This document shows positions 1 through 5,567 of a DNA stretch of 9,129 bases, piece after piece. Below the pieces are notes generated by a model. It did not search any database. It saw only the letters and a program-made list of their open reading frames with translations, and was not told the origin of the DNA. This DNA comes from Chloroflexota bacterium (GTDB lineage Bacteria; Chloroflexota; Dehalococcoidia; DSTF01; JACRBR01), in contig JANXYW010000454.1 in NCBI GenBank assembly GCA_025355835.1, positions 1-9,129 on the forward strand. Direction: 5' to 3'. Within the stretch, counting starts at the first letter, position 1. Every line of letters begins with the position of its first letter. Made by a program: the position numbers and the translations under genes.

Positions 1-1427
1 GTCGCGAGCCGAAGAATCGTGTCGTGCGAAACGCCGCTCTTCCGGATCTCGTTGTACGTCGCGACGCGCGGCGGCGCAGTGGGGTCGCTTTGATCCGGCA
101 GCGTCACGATGATCCGGTCGCCGTCTTCGTCGGCGCTGTACCAGACGGGGATGCGGTGCCCCCACCACAGCTGCCGGCTGACGCACCAGTCGCGGATGTT
201 CTCCATCCAATTCAAATAGATGCGCTCGAACCGCTCCGGCACGAACTTGATCCGCCCCTCGCGCACCACGTCGATGCCCGGCTTCGCCAGCGGCGTCATC
301 TTCACGAACCACTGCCACGACATCAGCGGCTCGATCACGGTGTGGCAGCGGTTGCACGTCGAGATCTGCAGCGTGTGCGGTTCCGTCTTTTCGAGGTAGC
401 CCAGCTCTTCGAGATCGCGCAGCATCGTCGCGCGCGCCTCGTAGCGATCGAGCCCCGCGTACGGCCCCGCCGGCTCGTTCATTGTCGCGTCTTTGTTCAT
501 GACGTTGATGATCGGCAGCCCATGACGCTGGCCAATCTCGAAGTCGGTCGGGTCGTGCCCCGGCGTCACCTTCACGGCGCCCGTCCCGAAGTCCATCTCG
601 ATCGCTGCATCGGCCAGCACGGGGATCTCGCGCAGGATCACCGGCAACATCACGGTGCGGCCGATCCAGCTCGTGTAGCGATCGTCTTTCGGGTTCACGG
701 CAACCGCTGTGTCGCCGACGTACGTCTCCGGCCGCGTCGTCGCGACGGTGATGTGCTCGCCCGTCAGCCGCGGCGAACCATCGGCGTTCTTGCCATCGAC
801 GACGGGGTAGCGAAGGTACCAGAGATTGCCCTGCTGCTCTTCGTGATCGACCTCGAGATCGCTCAGCGCCGTTCGGCAGCGAGGGCACCAGTTGATCAGC
901 CGCTCGCCGCGATAGATCAGCCCGTCGTCGAACATCTTCTTGAACGTCGTGCGCACCGCGCGTTGCGGCGTGTCATCGAGCGTGAACACTTCGCTCGACC
1001 AGTCGGCGGACGCGCCGAGCCGCCGGTGCTGGTTGCCGATGATCGGCCGCACGCGTCCAACCCACGCCCAGACGCGCTTCTCGAACTCCTCGCGCCCGAG
1101 GTCGTGGCGCGTCATCCCTTCCTTCGCGAGCTGTTTCTCGACGACGTTCTGCGTCGCGATGCCGGCGTGGTCGATGCCCGGCACCCACAGCGTCGGATCG
1201 CCCAACATGCGGTGCCAGCGGACCAGGATGTCCTCGACCGTATCCGTCAGCGCGTGGCCGATATGCAACTCGCCCGTGACGTTCGGCGGCGGCATGATGA
1301 TGCAGAACGGATCGCGCCCCGCCGCCGCCGATCCCGGCTCCGGAATCCGCCCCTTGAAGTATCCGCGCGTCTCCCAGAACTCGTACACGCGATCTTCCGT
1401 CGTCTGCGGCTCGTACGCCTTGGCCAT
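1..1427 (-). CDS. valS: Valyl-tRNA synthetase, N-terminal part (partial, runs off the window)
   Basis: This class Ia synthetase charges tRNA-Val with valine in the cytoplasm and edits mischarged threonine. The minus-strand translation starts MAKAYEPQTTEDRVYEFWE. Seen in order: PPPNVTGELHIGHA with the HIGH signature at residues 55-58; the NWCPRCRTALSDLEVDH segment with a CxxC pair; the CP1 editing-domain motif TTRPETYVGDTAV; DFGTGAVKVTPGHDPTDFE; and RDWCVSRQLWWGHRIPVW. About 475 residues are visible. The KMSKS loop and the anticodon-binding and coiled-coil domains lie beyond position 1. The start at 1427 is chosen because family similarity begins there and a heptamer array ends exactly at this ATG, as it does at copA. 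An in-frame ATG at 1469 has an AGGA about 11 nt upstream and would add 14 residues encoded by the repeat. The identity is firm; the start is not. Confidence 0.96.
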   Translation of the reverse strand, partial: MAKAYEPQTTEDRVYEFWETRGYFKGRIPEPGSAAAGRDPFCIIMPPPNVTGELHIGHALTDTVEDILVRWHRMLGDPTLWVPGIDHAGIATQNVVEKQLAKEGMTRHDLGREEFEKRVWAWVGRVRPIIGNQHRRLGASADWSSEVFTLDDTPQRAVRTTFKKMFDDGLIYRGERLINWCPRCRTALSDLEVDHEEQQGNLWYLRYPVVDGKNADGSPRLTGEHITVATTRPETYVGDTAVAVNPKDDRYTSWIGRTVMLPVILREIPVLADAAIEMDFGTGAVKVTPGHDPTDFEIGQRHGLPIINVMNKDATMNEPAGPYAGLDRYEARATMLRDLEELGYLEKTEPHTLQISTCNRCHTVIEPLMSWQWFVKMTPLAKPGIDVVREGRIKFVPERFERIYLNWMENIRDWCVSRQLWWGHRIPVWYSADEDGDRIIVTLPDQSDPTAPPRVATYNEIRKSGVSHDTILRLA

Positions 1428-1467
1428 CTGGTCGCTGGTCGCTGGTCGCTGGTCGTCGGGGCTGGTC
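1428..1467 (-). repeat. Heptanucleotide tandem array (CGACCAG x4) abutting the valS start
   Basis: Read on the minus strand, four perfect copies of CGACCAG (1428-1455) run directly into the ATG at 1427. A related GACCAG lies at 1462-1467. The array sits between two in-frame ATG codons (1469 and 1427). It resembles the short heptanucleotide tandem repeats described in cyanobacteria and many other genomes. A similar four-unit array precedes copA. Confidence 0.8.
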
Positions 1468-1500
1468 ATACGGTGATTCGTCCTGTTGTGACTTCTGGCA

Positions 1501-1528
1501 AGAAAAGGCCCCGAACGACGTTCGGGGC
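1501..1528 (-). terminator. Intrinsic-terminator-like hairpin in the valS leader (candidate attenuator)
   Basis: On the minus strand a perfect 9-bp GC-rich stem (arms 1520-1528 and 1508-1516, 3-nt loop at 1517-1519) is followed by CTTTTCT. It lies about 40 nt before the 1469 ATG and about 80 nt before the 1427 ATG, so it falls inside the valS leader rather than after a gene. The opposite strand has no T-run after the stem, which supports the minus orientation. A terminator in front of a synthetase gene is the usual arrangement of attenuation control. Confidence 0.6.
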
Positions 1529-1567
1529 TCGCTGTCTGGGCGCGTGTCGGCGTCCGGTCAACGAGCC
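1526..1567 (-). promoter_or_regulatory. Possible antiterminator helix of the valS leader
   Basis: Upstream in the minus-strand leader, GGCTCGTTG (1567-1559) can pair over 9 bp, with one G-U, to CAGCGAGCC (1534-1526). The second segment overlaps the 5' arm of the terminator stem, so the two helices exclude each other. A competing local hairpin, ACGAG-AGG-CTCGT, uses the same upstream segment. This is a hand-drawn pairing. No canonical T-box sequence (a UGGN bulge followed by ACCGCG) was found; only a GTAGTACCGG stretch at 1575-1584 partly resembles it. Confidence 0.35.
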
Positions 1568-1812
1568 TCTCGTACCGGTACTACTACATTCCTGGAGCCG
1601 CTGGAACGAGCCATTGCGGGAATGGTATCGGATCATTGCCGGACATACGATCAGGGAGCATCCGCATGTTGAAGATCGCCGCGAAGCCACGTAGCGACCC
1701 GCCCGTCCCGATCCCGATACGTCCGTCCGCGTAGCGGCATTCCGTAGAATGCCCTCGTGCGCGCACGCCGCCACAAACCGCCTCAACGCGCCGGGAATCC
1801 CTCCAAACAAAA

Positions 1813-1937
1813 CCTCCGTGCTCTCCGTACCCTCTGTGGTGAATCCCAACAACATCGTTCTCTGCGTTCCTCTGCGGCTCTGCGGTGAATCCATCCCCCG
1901 CAAATCTCCGTGTCTCCGCGCCTCCGTGGTGAATCCC
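1813..1937 (+). repeat. Three tandem copies of a C/T-rich intergenic repeat ending in GGTGAATCC
   Basis: Copies at 1813-1847, 1858-1892 and 1904-1937 share the pattern of short CTCCGTG / CTCTGCG blocks ending in G(T/C)GGTGAATCC. Their starts are 45 and 46 nt apart. Translated on the minus strand they give the TTEGTESTE type of low-complexity peptide that is often mis-annotated as protein in environmental genomes. A fourth copy lies at 8437-8467. It is identical over 26 nt (8441-8466) to the second copy here (1864-1889). Confidence 0.75.
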
Positions 1938-1967
1938 TTGACAGCTTCGAAGACCAGGAGTTAGTCT
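1938..1967 (+). promoter_or_regulatory. Candidate sigma-70-type promoter of the copper operon
   Basis: A perfect TTGACA at 1938-1943 starts directly after the third C/T-rich repeat. A weak -10, TAGTCT at 1962-1967, follows with 18-nt spacing. A transcript start near 1974 would place the CsoR-type operator at the start of the transcript. The -35 is strong and the -10 is poor. Confidence 0.5.
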
Positions 1968-1975
1968 GCATTAGA

Positions 1976-1995
1976 CCCCTACCCAGGGGGTATGG
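1976..1995 (+). promoter_or_regulatory. Candidate CsoR operator
   Basis: The sequence has the inverted repeat TACCC (1980-1984), AGG, GGGTA (1988-1992), flanked by further C and G runs. This matches the known CsoR operator style, with TACCC/GGGTA half-sites and G-tracts. It lies just downstream of the candidate promoter and touches the csoR ribosome-binding region, so CsoR binding here would repress its own operon until Cu(I) releases it. Confidence 0.65.
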
Positions 1996-2002
1996 GGGAT
2001 CG

Positions 2003-2269
2003 ATGCGCGACGAAACCAAATCCGACGTCCTCAAACGCCTCAACTTCATCGACGGCCACCTCGACGGCATCCGCCGCATGGTCGAAGCCGACAAGTACTG
2101 CGTCGACGTGCTCAAGCAGACCTACGCCGTCCGCCGCGCCATCGAGAAGATGGAGTCGATCATGCTCGCCGGCCATCTCCACACCTGCGTCGTGGAAGGC
2201 ATCCGCGAAGGCCGCGACGACGCCGTCCTCAGCGAACTCAGCGAACTCTACGAAATGGCCGGCAAGTAA
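2003..2269 (+). CDS. csoR: Copper-sensing transcriptional repressor, CsoR family
   Basis: The 88-residue all-helical CsoR/RcnR-family repressor has the Cu(I) fingerprint Cys33, His58 and Cys62 (Cys-x24-His-x3-Cys) in the contexts DKYCVDVLKQ and AGHLHTCVVEG. The N-terminal region KRLNFIDGHLDGIRRMVE is the conserved basic helix used for DNA binding. The Cys at the last ligand position, and the lack of an N-terminal His, favour Cu(I) over Ni/Co (RcnR) or formaldehyde (FrmR) sensing. The ATG at 2003 follows GGGGGAT at 1994-2000 and begins where the family begins. A reading frame open from 1910 only adds residues encoded by the repeat, promoter and operator. It is first in the copper operon, 64 nt before the chaperone gene, and is probably autoregulated through the operator just upstream. 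Confidence 0.93.
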   Translation: MRDETKSDVLKRLNFIDGHLDGIRRMVEADKYCVDVLKQTYAVRRAIEKMESIMLAGHLHTCVVEGIREGRDDAVLSELSELYEMAGK

Positions 2270-2283
2270 CCGCGCGACGACTG

Positions 2284-2314
2284 CTATCCACGAGTCACCA
2301 GGCACTATCCACGA
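2284..2314 (+). repeat. 10-bp direct repeat between csoR and copZ
   Basis: CTATCCACGA occurs at 2284-2293 and again at 2305-2314, a 21-nt period, within the 64-nt csoR-copZ spacer. It resembles degenerate short tandem repeat filler. I see no regulatory role. Confidence 0.45.
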
Positions 2315-2333
2315 ACAGACGAGGAGACCAGCG

Positions 2334-2540
2334 ATGAAGACCACAACATTCACCGTAACCGGCATGACCTGCGACAACTGCGTCCATCACGTCACCGAGG
2401 CGATCAAGAACGTCACGGGCGTAACAACAACGAACGTCGACCTCGCAACAAACTCCGCGAACGTCGAAGGCGACTTCGACGAGCAAGCGATCATCGCCGC
2501 AGTAGAAGAAGAAGGCTACGAAGCTGTAGTCGCAGCGTAA
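2334..2540 (+). CDS. copZ: CopZ-like copper chaperone (heavy-metal-associated domain protein)
   Basis: This 68-residue protein is a single HMA (ferredoxin-like beta-alpha-beta-beta-alpha-beta) domain. The Cu(I)-binding loop is TGMTCDNC, with Cys13 and Cys16. The conserved late motif EEEGYEAVVAA matches the family C terminus. Proteins of this size and motif bind Cu(I) in the cytoplasm and hand it to the HMA domain or membrane entry site of the copper ATPase, here the gene two steps downstream. The start is well supported by GAGGAG at 2321-2326, 7 nt before the ATG. Asp-Asn lies between the cysteines, while the ATPase HMA domain has Ala-Ser. The loop therefore differs from its partner's, although the fold is the same. 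Confidence 0.92.
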   Translation: MKTTTFTVTGMTCDNCVHHVTEAIKNVTGVTTTNVDLATNSANVEGDFDEQAIIAAVEEEGYEAVVAA

Positions 2541-2578
2541 CCCCGTGATCCGCCCTCAAGAACACCCCCTCATGTGAT

Positions 2579-2624
2579 CCCCTCTCCACGCTGTGGAGAG
2601 AGGTGGCCGAAGGCCGGGGCGAGG
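2579..2624 (+). repeat. Palindromic intergenic repeat, copy 1
   Basis: Copy 1 has an 8-bp stem CTCTCCAC/GTGGAGAG (2582-2600), then GGCCGAAGGCC (2605-2615), then GGGGCGAGG. This two-palindrome layout with a GGTGAGG-like end recurs at 4203, 4278, 6118, 6218 and (shortened) 8331, always in the same orientation. Confidence 0.75.
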
Positions 2625-2643
2625 CTCCGACAACTAACTACAG

Positions 2644-2661
2644 ACAGGTCTGAAGACCTGT
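2644..2661 (+). repeat. Perfect hairpin ACAGGTCT-GA-AGACCTGT upstream of copA
   Basis: Two 8-nt arms are separated by GA. It lies 35 nt before the copA start codon, between the palindromic repeat and the heptamer array. It has no T-run, so it is not an obvious terminator. It may be a further repeat family or a local RNA structure affecting copA translation. Confidence 0.5.
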
Positions 2662-2668
2662 ACCAACC

Positions 2669-2696
2669 GACGACCGAAGACTGACGACCGACGACC
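2669..2696 (+). repeat. Heptanucleotide array abutting the copA start codon
   Basis: Four 7-nt units, GACGACC, GAAGACT, GACGACC and GACGACC, run directly into the ATG at 2697. The array occupies the place where a Shine-Dalgarno site would be, and none is visible. An in-frame TGA at 2682-2684 inside the array excludes an upstream start codon before it. Confidence 0.75.
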
Positions 2697-5567
2697 ATGC
2701 AAACAACCACCCTAGACATCACCGGCATGACCTGCGCCTCCTGCGTCCGTCGCGTCGAGCGCGCGCTCGCCAAGATCGACGGCGTCGAAACCGCGAACGT
2801 CAACTTCGCTTCCGAAACGGCGCTCGTCACGTCGGACGCTGCCGTCCCCGTCGAGACGCTGATCGCCGCCGTCGAGAAAGCCGGCTACGCCGCGAAGCCC
2901 GTCGCGCCCGATCGCTCGCGCGGCAGCGGACGCGAGGACCACGCGCGCCGCACGTTGATGCTCGTCATCTTCGGTGCAGTCCTCGGCGTCCCGACGGTTG
3001 TGCTCGCCATGTCGATGGACATCGCCGGCATCTACATCGCCGGCGACATGCGGCTGCACGCGTGGATCGTCCTCGCGCTGGCGACGCCGATCCAGGTCGT
3101 ACTCGGCTGGCGCTACTACAAGGGCAGCATCGCGTCGCTGCGGCACCTGAATCCCAACATGGATGTGCTGATCGCGCTCGGCACGAGCGCCGCGTACGCG
3201 TTCGGATTCTGGGTCGTCGTGTTCGATAAACCCTACGACATGTTCTTCGACACGTCGGCCGCCGTCCTCGTATTCATCACGCTCGGCAAGTATTTCGAAG
3301 AGCGCTCGAAGGGCGCGGCGTCGTCCGCCATCTCGGCGCTGCTCGGCCTTTCCGCGAAGTCGGCGCGCGTCATTCGCGACGGCGCGGAGGTCGAAGTGCC
3401 GATCGAACAGGTGCGCGTCGGCGATATCTTCGTCGTGCGCCCCGGCGAGAAAGTCGCCGTCGATGGCGTCGTCCGCGACGGCCACAGTACGCTCGATGAG
3501 GCGATGATCACCGGCGAGTCGATCCCCGTCGAAAAGCGCGCGGGCGATCGCGTGATCGGCAGCACCGTCAACCAGAACGGCGTCGTGCGCGTCGAGGCGA
3601 CCGCCGTCGGCGAAGGCACGATGCTCTCGCGCATGGCGAAGATGGTCGAGGAGGCGCAGGGCTCCAAGGCGCCGATCCAGAAGCTCGTCGATCAGGTCGC
3701 CGCCGTCTTCGTGCCGGTCGTCATCGTCATCGCGATGGGCACGTTTCTCGCGTGGGGATTGTTCACCACGCCCGCGCACGTCTGGAGCGACAGCCAGTGG
3801 ATCACGGCGATGCGCGCCGCTGTCGCCGTGCTCGTCATCGCCTGTCCCTGCGCGCTCGGCCTCGCCACCCCGACAGCGATCATGGTCGGCACCGGCATCG
3901 GCGCCGAACGCGGCATCCTCATCAAGAACGCGGAGGTCCTCGAACGCACCCGTGCGCTCGACGTCATCGTCCTGGACAAGACCGGCACGCTCACCGAAGG
4001 CCGCCCGCAAGTCACCGACGTCATCCCGACGCGCCTCATACCCGAAGGCCAGCTCCTCACGCTCGTCGCCGCCGCCGAACAAAACAGCGACCACCCGCTC
4101 AGCCGCGCCATCGTCGACGCGGCCATAGAAGCCGGCTACGAACTCCCCGCCGCAACAGATTTCGAATCCATCACAGCTCGAGGCGTCATAGCAATCGTCA
4201 CTCCCTCTCCCCCAGTGGGAGAGGGGTGGCCGCAGGCCGGGGTGAGGGGCTCAGCGCAAAGCGCGAAAGCCGACGTTCCCTCTCCCCCTGAGGGAGAGGG
4301 CCAGCCGCAGGCGGGGGTGAGGGTCATCGCCGGCAACCGCCGCATGATCGACGAACACAACATCGAGATCGACGCCGCCGCCCACGCCGAACTCGATCGC
4401 CTCGAAGCCGCGGGCCGCACCGTCATCTTCGCCGCGATCGATGGCCGCCTCGAAGGCGTCATCGGCATCGCCGACGAAGTGAAGAAGAACGCACCACGCG
4501 CCGTCGCCGCACTGCAGGCGCTCGGCCTCCGCGTGATCATGATGACCGGCGACAACGAGCGCGCCGCCGCCGCTGTCGCATCAGCAGTCGGCCTGCACGA
4601 ATATCGGGCGTCCGCGCAGCCCGAAGACAAACTCGCGCTCGTGAAGTCGCTACAGACCGAAGGCCTCAGCGTCGCGATGGTCGGCGATGGCGTCAACGAT
4701 GCCCCCGCGCTCGCGCAAGCCGAAATCGGCATCGCCATGAGCACCGGCACCGACGTCGCGATCGAGGCCGGAGACATCACACTGCTCAACGGCGACATCT
4801 CGAAAGTGGCCGAGGCGATCGCGCTCAGCCGCAGCACGCTCACCACGATCCGCCAGAATCTCGTCTGGGCGTTCGGCTACAACGTCATCGCCATCCCGAT
4901 CGCGGCGCTGGGTCTGCTCAACCCGATCATCGCCGGCGCCGCGATGGCGTTCAGCTCCGTCTCCGTCATGGCGAACAGCCTTCGCCTCCGCTCGAAAGCG
5001 CGTCAGATCGCCGAGCGCAGCGGCAACACCTACGCCACCGAAGCATCCGGCGGCTTCTTGTCAGCGAACGCCGCGCCCGCGCTCTCGATGGTCGCCGCCG
5101 CAATCGTCCTCGTTGTGCCGCTGCTGGTCTTCACCGGCATCGACCGCGGCTGGTTCGCCAGCGCCCCCGCCGTCGGCCCGCGCGAAGTGCGCGTCGAGTT
5201 GTCGAATTTCAGCGTCGCCCTCTCGCGCAAACAGATCACCGCCGGCGACGTGACGCTGCTCGTCGAGCACGCAAGCGAAGCCGGCCACATGCGCGACACC
5301 AGCATGCCCGGCCAAACCCACGACCTCATCGTCATGCGGAAGAACGCCGACGGCAGTTCAGAAGTAGTAGCGCGCAGCAGCACCTTGACGAACGGCGAAA
5401 AGCAAACGTTGAACGTCCAACTCACCCCCGGCAACTACGAATTCTCCTGCGACATCGTCGAGCAGATCCACAACACAACCGTAAGCCACTACGCCGAAGG
5501 CATGCACAAAACATTCACGGTAACGGGTCAGAACCAGACAAGACGTAGCGAAGGAGCGTACAGGTGA
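2697..5567 (+). CDS. copA: Cu(I)-exporting P1B-type ATPase fused to a C-terminal extracytoplasmic cupredoxin domain
   Basis: This 956-residue ATPase pumps Cu(I) out of the cytoplasm. Domains in order: HMA domain about 1-70 (GMTCASC, Cys13/Cys16); membrane helices from about residue 84; actuator motif TGES 272-275; transmembrane CPC 383-385; phosphorylated Asp427 in DKTGT; HP motif 466-467; hinge GDGVND 663-668; and FGYN and MAFSSVSVMANS in the last canonical helices, which fit the P1B-1 Cu(I) subgroup. Two features are unusual. Residues about 502-542 come from two in-frame palindromic repeats. After the eighth helix there is a ninth segment (about 794-813) and a cupredoxin-like domain (about 828-944) with candidate ligands His875, Cys918, His931 and Met936. 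The usual CopA length is about 750-850. The ATG at 2697 is fixed by family similarity and an in-frame TGA 5 codons upstream; no SD is visible. The reading frame is unbroken. Confidence 0.95.
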   Translation: MQTTTLDITGMTCASCVRRVERALAKIDGVETANVNFASETALVTSDAAVPVETLIAAVEKAGYAAKPVAPDRSRGSGREDHARRTLMLVIFGAVLGVPTVVLAMSMDIAGIYIAGDMRLHAWIVLALATPIQVVLGWRYYKGSIASLRHLNPNMDVLIALGTSAAYAFGFWVVVFDKPYDMFFDTSAAVLVFITLGKYFEERSKGAASSAISALLGLSAKSARVIRDGAEVEVPIEQVRVGDIFVVRPGEKVAVDGVVRDGHSTLDEAMITGESIPVEKRAGDRVIGSTVNQNGVVRVEATAVGEGTMLSRMAKMVEEAQGSKAPIQKLVDQVAAVFVPVVIVIAMGTFLAWGLFTTPAHVWSDSQWITAMRAAVAVLVIACPCALGLATPTAIMVGTGIGAERGILIKNAEVLERTRALDVIVLDKTGTLTEGRPQVTDVIPTRLIPEGQLLTLVAAAEQNSDHPLSRAIVDAAIEAGYELPAATDFESITARGVIAIVTPSPPVGEGWPQAGVRGSAQSAKADVPSPPEGEGQPQAGVRVIAGNRRMIDEHNIEIDAAAHAELDRLEAAGRTVIFAAIDGRLEGVIGIADEVKKNAPRAVAALQALGLRVIMMTGDNERAAAAVASAVGLHEYRASAQPEDKLALVKSLQTEGLSVAMVGDGVNDAPALAQAEIGIAMSTGTDVAIEAGDITLLNGDISKVAEAIALSRSTLTTIRQNLVWAFGYNVIAIPIAALGLLNPIIAGAAMAFSSVSVMANSLRLRSKARQIAERSGNTYATEASGGFLSANAAPALSMVAAAIVLVVPLLVFTGIDRGWFASAPAVGPREVRVELSNFSVALSRKQITAGDVTLLVEHASEAGHMRDTSMPGQTHDLIVMRKNADGSSEVVARSSTLTNGEKQTLNVQLTPGNYEFSCDIVEQIHNTTVSHYAEGMHKTFTVTGQNQTRRSEGAYR
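4203..4249 (+). repeat. Palindromic repeat, copy 2, inside the copA coding sequence
   Basis: The first stem is CCCTCTCCC/GGGAGAGGG (4203-4211 and 4217-4225), followed by a GGCC-GCA-GGCC palindrome and GGGTGAGGGG. It is translated in the copA frame as PSPPVGEGWPQAGVRG. It matches the intergenic copies in layout, with the best-preserved arms of the set. Confidence 0.85.
4278..4323 (+). repeat. Palindromic repeat, copy 3, inside the copA coding sequence
   Basis: The stem is CCCTCTCCC/GGGAGAGGG (4278-4286 and 4292-4300), followed by CCAGCCGCAGGCGGGGGTGAGG. It starts exactly 75 nt after copy 2, so both are read in the same frame; this one gives PSPPEGEGQPQAGVR. Its second palindrome is degraded. 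Confidence 0.85.
5551..5567 (+). promoter_or_regulatory. Ribosome-binding site and translational coupling at the copA-cupredoxin junction
   Basis: AAGGAG at 5551-5556 lies 7 nt before a GTG start at 5564. That GTG overlaps the copA stop (GTGA). The strong SD decides the GTG start and indicates translation coupled to copA. Confidence 0.8.

Larger units (their letters stand above)
1470..1812. other. Intergenic region between divergent valS and csoR
   Basis: I see no gene here. It holds the valS leader with its hairpin (1501-1528). A second hairpin at 1736-1753 has 7-bp GGCATTC/GAATGCC arms and a CGTA loop, which reads TACG on the minus strand. The remainder shows no recognisable RNA gene. Open frames crossing it are antisense continuations or short frames without family motifs. 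I could not place a convincing valS promoter. Confidence 0.5.

Noticed and set aside
24..1694. 556-residue open frame on the plus strand
   Set aside because: It is the antisense shadow of valS: Arg/Pro/His-rich, without family motifs, while the opposite strand encodes clear ValRS signatures throughout.
1736..1753. Terminator in the valS-csoR gap
   Set aside because: A 7-bp hairpin with a 4-nt loop is present, but no T-run follows on either strand.
1470..1800. Canonical T-box riboswitch upstream of valS
   Set aside because: A terminator-like hairpin is present, but the conserved UGGN/ACCGCG element and a recognisable Stem I specifier loop could not be found by eye. It is kept only as an attenuator candidate.
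1466..1903. Minus-strand frame encoding TTEGTESTE-like residues
   Set aside because: The peptide is a translation of the C/T-rich intergenic repeats and the valS leader. Such ORFs are common spurious predictions.
1813..1937. CRISPR array
   Set aside because: Three similar units have a regular 45-46 nt period, but they diverge along their whole length, with no constant repeat plus unique spacer pattern and no cas genes nearby.
1910..2002. Longer N terminus for CsoR (start at 1910)
   Set aside because: It would translate the repeat, the promoter and the operator. Family similarity and a GGGGGAT site support the ATG at 2003.
2712..4094. 460-residue minus-strand open frame opposite copA
   Set aside because: It is an Asp/Arg/Ala-rich antisense shadow produced by high GC and skewed third codon positions. 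copA on the plus strand has all P-type ATPase motifs.
5088..5567. Separate membrane-anchored cupredoxin gene starting at the internal ATG 5088
   Set aside because: The copA frame is continuous through this point and there is no Shine-Dalgarno site before the internal ATG, so a fusion is the simpler reading.
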